Program-made: the position numbers and the translations under genes
Shown: positions 60,644 through 64,000 of the stretch, one piece after another
How positions within the stretch are numbered: the first letter of the stretch is position 1
Layout of the letters: each line of letters opens with the position of its first letter
DNA from: Derxia gummosa DSM 723
GTDB lineage: Bacteria; Pseudomonadota; Gammaproteobacteria; Burkholderiales; Burkholderiaceae_E
Assembly (NCBI RefSeq): GCF_000482785.1
Contig: NZ_KI519499.1
Location: forward strand, 434,001-498,000
Direction: 5' to 3'
Length of the DNA: 64,000 bases
The notes under the pieces: model-generated
What the model was told of the DNA's origin: nothing
What the model saw: the letters and a program-made list of their open reading frames with translations, nothing else
The model's database searches: none

Positions 60644-61701
60644 GCGCGCGCGGGGATGGCGAGCGTGACGACCCCTGGTGCGACGGGCGGGCGGGCGTGC
60701 GTCCGGCTCTGCGCGGAGGGGTTGTCGAGACTCCGCCGCGCGACGCCTCTCGCATCCGGCAACTCGCCTGGATCGCGCGGCGTGGCGCGGGCCTCGCGGC
60801 CGGCGCGGTGATGCTCGCGGCGGGCGGCGCGCTGCTGTGCATGAGCGCCGCCCTGCCTGCGCGGGCGCAGGACACGAAGCCGGCCGGCGCGCAGACCGGC
60901 AACATGGGCGCGAAGGCGGCTCCCGACGGTGCCCGCATCGCCAGCGCGGGCGCGGGCGGCGCGGCCGCCTGCGCCAGCTGTCACGGCGCGGCCGGCGAAG
61001 GCAATCCGCAGGCGGCCTTTCCGCGCATCGCCGGTCTGCCGCGGGACTACCTGTGGCGCCAGCTCTCGGCCTATGCCGACGGCAGCCGGCAGAACCCGGT
61101 CATGCAGCCGATCGCGTCGGCGCTGTCGGCGGCCGAGCGGGTGGCGGTGGCGGGCTTCTATTCGATGCAGCAGCCGAAGGCGGCGGCGGTCACGCCGGGC
61201 CAGCAACGCAATGCCGGCAGCGGCGGCGCTAGCGCGAGCGAGGAACGCGGCCGGCTGCTCGCCGAGGTGGGCGACGAATCGCGTCAGGTGCAGGCCTGCG
61301 CGAATTGCCACGGCCCGGGCGGACGCGGGCGCGGGCCGATCTATCCGGCGCTCGCGGGCCAGAACGAGGCCTACCTCGCCGCCGCCCTCGCCGAATGGAA
61401 GAGCGGCGCGCGCCGCACCGATCCGAGCGGCCAGATGCCCGGCATCGCGCAAAGGCTTGCAGCGGAAGACATGACGGCGGTCGCGCGCTACTACGCGGGG
61501 CTGCCGGCGCCGATGGCGGACGGGCTGAGGCGCAGCTCGCCGGCCGACGTGGCGGCGCCCGCCATCAAGCCGGCGGCGGGGGCGAAGGGCAGCCGCAAGC
61601 CGGCGGGCGTGGGCGTCGAGCAAGGCTCGCCGACCACGGGCGGCGGCCAGAGCCAAGGCTCGGGCGGCGGAACCCAGCCGGGTACGCCGGGCCAGCGCTG
61701 A
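60640..61701 (+). CDS. Di-heme cytochrome c subunit
   Basis: A 353-residue exported cytochrome c, the probable electron-accepting partner of the GMC dehydrogenase. Two class-I heme motifs, CASCH (111-115) and CANCH (220-224), each start a cytochrome c domain with downstream Met-containing loops (QNPVMQPIA, SGQMPGIAQ). Canonical gluconate-dehydrogenase cytochromes carry three hemes in about 430 residues, so this one is shorter. The signal peptide lies unusually far in (about 45-76) after a 40-residue charged leader, so the true start may be internal. The tail of about 50 residues is Gly/Ser/Gln-rich. The ATG overlaps the GMC stop (ATGA). Confidence 0.9.
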   Translation: MSARGDGERDDPWCDGRAGVRPALRGGVVETPPRDASRIRQLAWIARRGAGLAAGAVMLAAGGALLCMSAALPARAQDTKPAGAQTGNMGAKAAPDGARIASAGAGGAAACASCHGAAGEGNPQAAFPRIAGLPRDYLWRQLSAYADGSRQNPVMQPIASALSAAERVAVAGFYSMQQPKAAAVTPGQQRNAGSGGASASEERGRLLAEVGDESRQVQACANCHGPGGRGRGPIYPALAGQNEAYLAAALAEWKSGARRTDPSGQMPGIAQRLAAEDMTAVARYYAGLPAPMADGLRRSSPADVAAPAIKPAAGAKGSRKPAGVGVEQGSPTTGGGQSQGSGGGTQPGTPGQR

Positions 61702-61805
61702 CCGGCGGGCCCCGGCGAGCGCCGGCGCCGGCGCGGAACGCCACGCGCCCACGCCCGTCCCGTGCCGCCGCCGGTCCCTGCCCTTGCCGCGCGCCGGCCG
61801 CGCGC

Positions 61806-62879
61806 TCAGAACCGCGCCGCCGCCAGCGTCGGCGCCTTCGCTGCGCGGTCGCGCGTCGTCATCGAACGCGCCATCACCAGGCCCGCGCCGACCGCCGCGA
61901 TCACGCCGGCGCCCACGGCCATGCGGCGCGCGCGCGTCGAGCCGACGATGGCGCCGGTCGGCATCACCGTGCCGGGCTGGCCGGGCTGGTGCTCGTCAAG
62001 CTTGCTGCCCGAGCGGTAGAGCGTGCCGTCATGCGTCTCGCGCAGCGGCCGGTCCTCGCGCCGCTGCATGCGCGGCATGAAGGTGCGGAGGAGCTTCTCG
62101 GTGAAGCCTGGCGCCATGCGCGCCGACATCGACGCGAGCTTGGACGCGGCCCCCACATGCACCTCGCGCTGCGGATCAACGGCGGCATCGAGGATGGCCT
62201 CGGCCACGAGTTCCGGCGGGTACAGCGGGTCGGGCAGCCGTGCCTCGACGTCCATGACGTTCTTCGCATGCTCAAGGAAGGGCGTGTCGACGCCGGCCGG
62301 CTTGATGACGCTCACCGCCACCGGCAGGCCGTCGTCGGCCAGTTCCATGCGCAGCGCGGCGCTGAAGGCCGCGACCGCGTGCTTCGACGCCGAGTAGGCG
62401 CCCTGCAAGGGCAGCGGCACGTCGCTCACCTCGCTGCCGAGGTTGATGATGACGCCGCCGCGCTGGCGCGCGCGCAGATGGTCAGCGGCGATCAGGCTGC
62501 CGTACACCACGCCCCAGTAGTTGGTCTCGAACAGGCGGCGCTGGTCGCGGATGTCGGTCTCGCAGAGCTTGCCGAAGATCGACACGCCGGCGTCGTTGAC
62601 CCAGGTGTCGAAGCCGCCGAAGGCCTCGACCGCGACGCCGACCACCTCGCGCAGCTGGGCCGGGTCGGCCACGTCGGCGGCGGCCCAGACGGCGCAGCGC
62701 CGCCGGCCGGGCGCGGCATTGAGTTCGTCGGCGAGCTTCGCGAGGGCTTCCTGGTTGCGCGCGACGAGCACGAGGCGCGCGCCGCGTTTCGCGGCCATGC
62801 GAGCGGTCGCGAGACCGATGCCGCTGGTGGCGCCGGTGATGACGATGATCTGTCGTTCGACGGGCTTGTAGCTGGCCAT
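61806..62879 (-). CDS. SDR family oxidoreductase with C-terminal membrane helix
   Basis: A 357-residue short-chain dehydrogenase. Cofactor loop ITGATSGIGLATARMAAKRG, VNDAG (for NNAG), Ser in INLGSEVSDVPLP, and the complete catalytic YSASK motif in QGAYSASKHAVAAF show an active enzyme; Arg after the loop suggests NADP. Beyond the usual 250 residues is a linker with PRMQRREDRPLRE and a hydrophobic helix (MAVGAGVIAAVGAGLVMARS), so the protein is probably membrane-tethered by its tail. The start at 62879 has GAGGAGG 6 nt upstream. Substrate unknown. Confidence 0.9.
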   Translation of the reverse strand: MASYKPVERQIIVITGATSGIGLATARMAAKRGARLVLVARNQEALAKLADELNAAPGRRRCAVWAAADVADPAQLREVVGVAVEAFGGFDTWVNDAGVSIFGKLCETDIRDQRRLFETNYWGVVYGSLIAADHLRARQRGGVIINLGSEVSDVPLPLQGAYSASKHAVAAFSAALRMELADDGLPVAVSVIKPAGVDTPFLEHAKNVMDVEARLPDPLYPPELVAEAILDAAVDPQREVHVGAASKLASMSARMAPGFTEKLLRTFMPRMQRREDRPLRETHDGTLYRSGSKLDEHQPGQPGTVMPTGAIVGSTRARRMAVGAGVIAAVGAGLVMARSMTTRDRAAKAPTLAAARF

Positions 62880-63131
62880 GGTTCCTCCTCGGTTCGGACA
62901 GTGAACCGCCGATTGTTCGCGCCGCTTCCCGACGCTGCCGTCGGGCGACGCGCCGCCCGCTTGTGCGACTGGCGGCAACGCGGAAATCCCGGCTGGAGAA
63001 ATTGCATGCGCAATGCAGCTTATGAGGCACCCGGGCCACCCTCCCCGCGCCGTCGCCCAAGGCTCGCGGGGGCCGCACGCGTCTTGCCCCGTGCAGGCAC
63101 GGACCTGCCGTCCGCATTCAAAGGAGAGACC
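62880..63131. other. Divergent spacer between SDR and DUF4142 genes
   Basis: Contains ATTGC-ATGC-GCAAT (63001-63014 region) and TTATGA nearby, a possible -10 for the DUF4142 gene. Otherwise no feature is seen. Confidence 0.3.
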
Positions 63132-63866
63132 ATGCCTGCCACTTCCAGCACCCATCCCGCCGGCACCGGCATCGACGGCGCCCGCCGCGCCGACGGACGC
63201 GGCGATCACGCCGCCCGCGCCGCTCGGGCCGACGGCCCGCGCCTCACCCTCGCCGGCCTCGCGCTCATGGTCGCGATCGGCGTCACGCTGCCCGGCACCG
63301 CCCGCCCCCAGGGCATGGGCGGCGAGACCCGTCCCGGCAACGCGCCCACCACGCAGCAGACGCCGGCCACGCCCACCGCGCCCACGGCCCAACCCTCGGC
63401 GACGAGCACCCGCGAATCGACCGCGAAGCTCTCGCGCGCCGACCGCAAGTTCATCGAGGAAGCGGCCGCCGGTGGACTGGCGGAGGTGCAGCTCGGCGGC
63501 ATCGCCGTCAAGAACGCCGGCCATGATTCGGTGCGCCAGTTCGGCCAGCGCATGGTCGACGACCACGGCAAGGCCAACACCGAGCTGAAGACGCTGGCCA
63601 GCGCCAAGGGTGTGCAGCTGCCCACCGAAACCAGCGGCAAGATGCAGCGCGAAGCGAAGAAGCTCCAGGGACTGAGCGGCAACAAGTTCGACCGCGAGTA
63701 CATGGACTCGATGACCGATGATCACGAGAAGGACATCAAGCTCTTCCGCAAGGCCGCCGACGGTGCCGACGACGCCGACGTGAAAGCGTTTGCAGCCAAG
63801 ACCCTGCCGATCCTGGAGGAGCACCACCGCATGGCCGAGGAGACCGAGCGGATGGTGAAGAAGTGA
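63132..63866 (+). CDS. DUF4142 domain-containing exported protein
   Basis: A 244-residue protein with a positively charged leader and hydrophobic segment (LTLAGLALMVAIGVTLPGTA), a Thr/Pro/Ala-rich spacer (about 65-95), then a helical DUF4142 domain (about 98-240): DRKFIEEAAAGGLAEVQLGG, FGQRMVDDHGKANTELKTLA, YMDSMTDDHEKDIKLFRKAA, LPILEEHHRMAEE. The paired DDH and EHH motifs recall ferritin-like four-helix bundles, but the family has no established activity and is often linked to envelope stress. AAGGAGAG precedes the ATG. Confidence 0.91.
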   Translation: MPATSSTHPAGTGIDGARRADGRGDHAARAARADGPRLTLAGLALMVAIGVTLPGTARPQGMGGETRPGNAPTTQQTPATPTAPTAQPSATSTRESTAKLSRADRKFIEEAAAGGLAEVQLGGIAVKNAGHDSVRQFGQRMVDDHGKANTELKTLASAKGVQLPTETSGKMQREAKKLQGLSGNKFDREYMDSMTDDHEKDIKLFRKAADGADDADVKAFAAKTLPILEEHHRMAEETERMVKK

Positions 63867-63918
63867 CGCGCCTCGGGCGCCATCACCGCATTGCCGGCGG
63901 GACTGGCGTCATCTGAAC

Positions 63919-63949
63919 GCAGGCCGGATCGCGCGACGATCCGGCCTGC
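63919..63949. terminator. Hairpin after the DUF4142 gene
   Basis: Perfect 13-bp arms GCAGGCCGGATCG (63919-63931) and 63937-63949 with a 5-nt loop lie 53 nt past the stop. No T-run follows, but stem strength and position fit a transcription end. The remaining bases to 64000 show no gene. Confidence 0.6.
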
Positions 63950-64000
63950 TCGCCCGTACTTCATGAACAGCACGTCGAGGCCCGATCTGCCCTCGTGTTC

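Overview
This 64 kb window is high-GC chromosomal DNA from a betaproteobacterium, most likely order Burkholderiales. The evidence is a short BpH3-type H-NS protein, ParE/ParC, a PEP-CTERM exported protein, BMP-type purine transport with XdhABC, and many GMC, Rieske, SDR and chemoreceptor genes. I cannot fix the genus from sequence alone. No phage, transposase, integrase or CRISPR array was found. About 52 protein genes and one tRNA can be supported.

Layout. 1-5385: a four-gene signalling operon (truncated hybrid histidine kinase, HD-GYP response regulator, outer-membrane barrel, small PstS-like periplasmic protein). 5566-8197: RidA, an MBL-fold lipoprotein and a DUF2189 membrane protein. 8272-17849, all minus strand: parE and parC separated by two paralogous chemoreceptors and dusC; a 218-bp nested palindrome lies between the chemoreceptors. 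18108-23605: ABC-F protein Uup, divergent from a seven-module hybrid kinase. 23801-24420: tRNA-Arg(CCU), a strong terminator and an H-NS-like gene.

24595-39319 is the most coherent part, a purine acquisition and catabolism regulon. A minus-strand operon runs xdhA-xdhB-xdhC-ATPase-permease-permease-guaD. Next to it lie a plus-strand GntR/FCD regulator and a plus-strand operon with a Tsx-type outer-membrane nucleoside channel, a BMP-family binding protein and an HpxD-like Rieske oxygenase. Together these give outer-membrane entry, periplasmic capture, inner-membrane import, guanine deamination and oxidation of hypoxanthine/xanthine to urate. Both arms carry good sigma-54 (-24/-12) promoter matches, and an FCD-type operator lies in the xdh leader. 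This suggests nitrogen-responsive expression. A MocA-like molybdenum-cofactor gene at 53772-54437 could support XdhB.

39435-48265: metal efflux (CDF), an SDR with Phe at the catalytic Tyr position, ferredoxin-NADP reductase, MATE and EamA transporters, a carboxymuconolactone decarboxylase-like protein, an esterase preceded by a 64-bp pentanucleotide repeat, a PEP-CTERM protein and a DedA-rhodanese fusion. 48642-52364: GntR regulator plus polar amino acid ABC importer, with a perfect 14-bp operator in front. 52595-57934: a polytopic membrane protein, MocA, a PAS-GGDEF protein, a probable pseudo-esterase and a DUF2243 protein. 58074-61701: a Tat-exported gluconate-dehydrogenase-like three-subunit flavocytochrome. 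61806-63866: a membrane-tailed SDR and a DUF4142 protein.

All coordinates and motifs come from reading the sequence. Functions rest on motif and context recognition, not on database searches.
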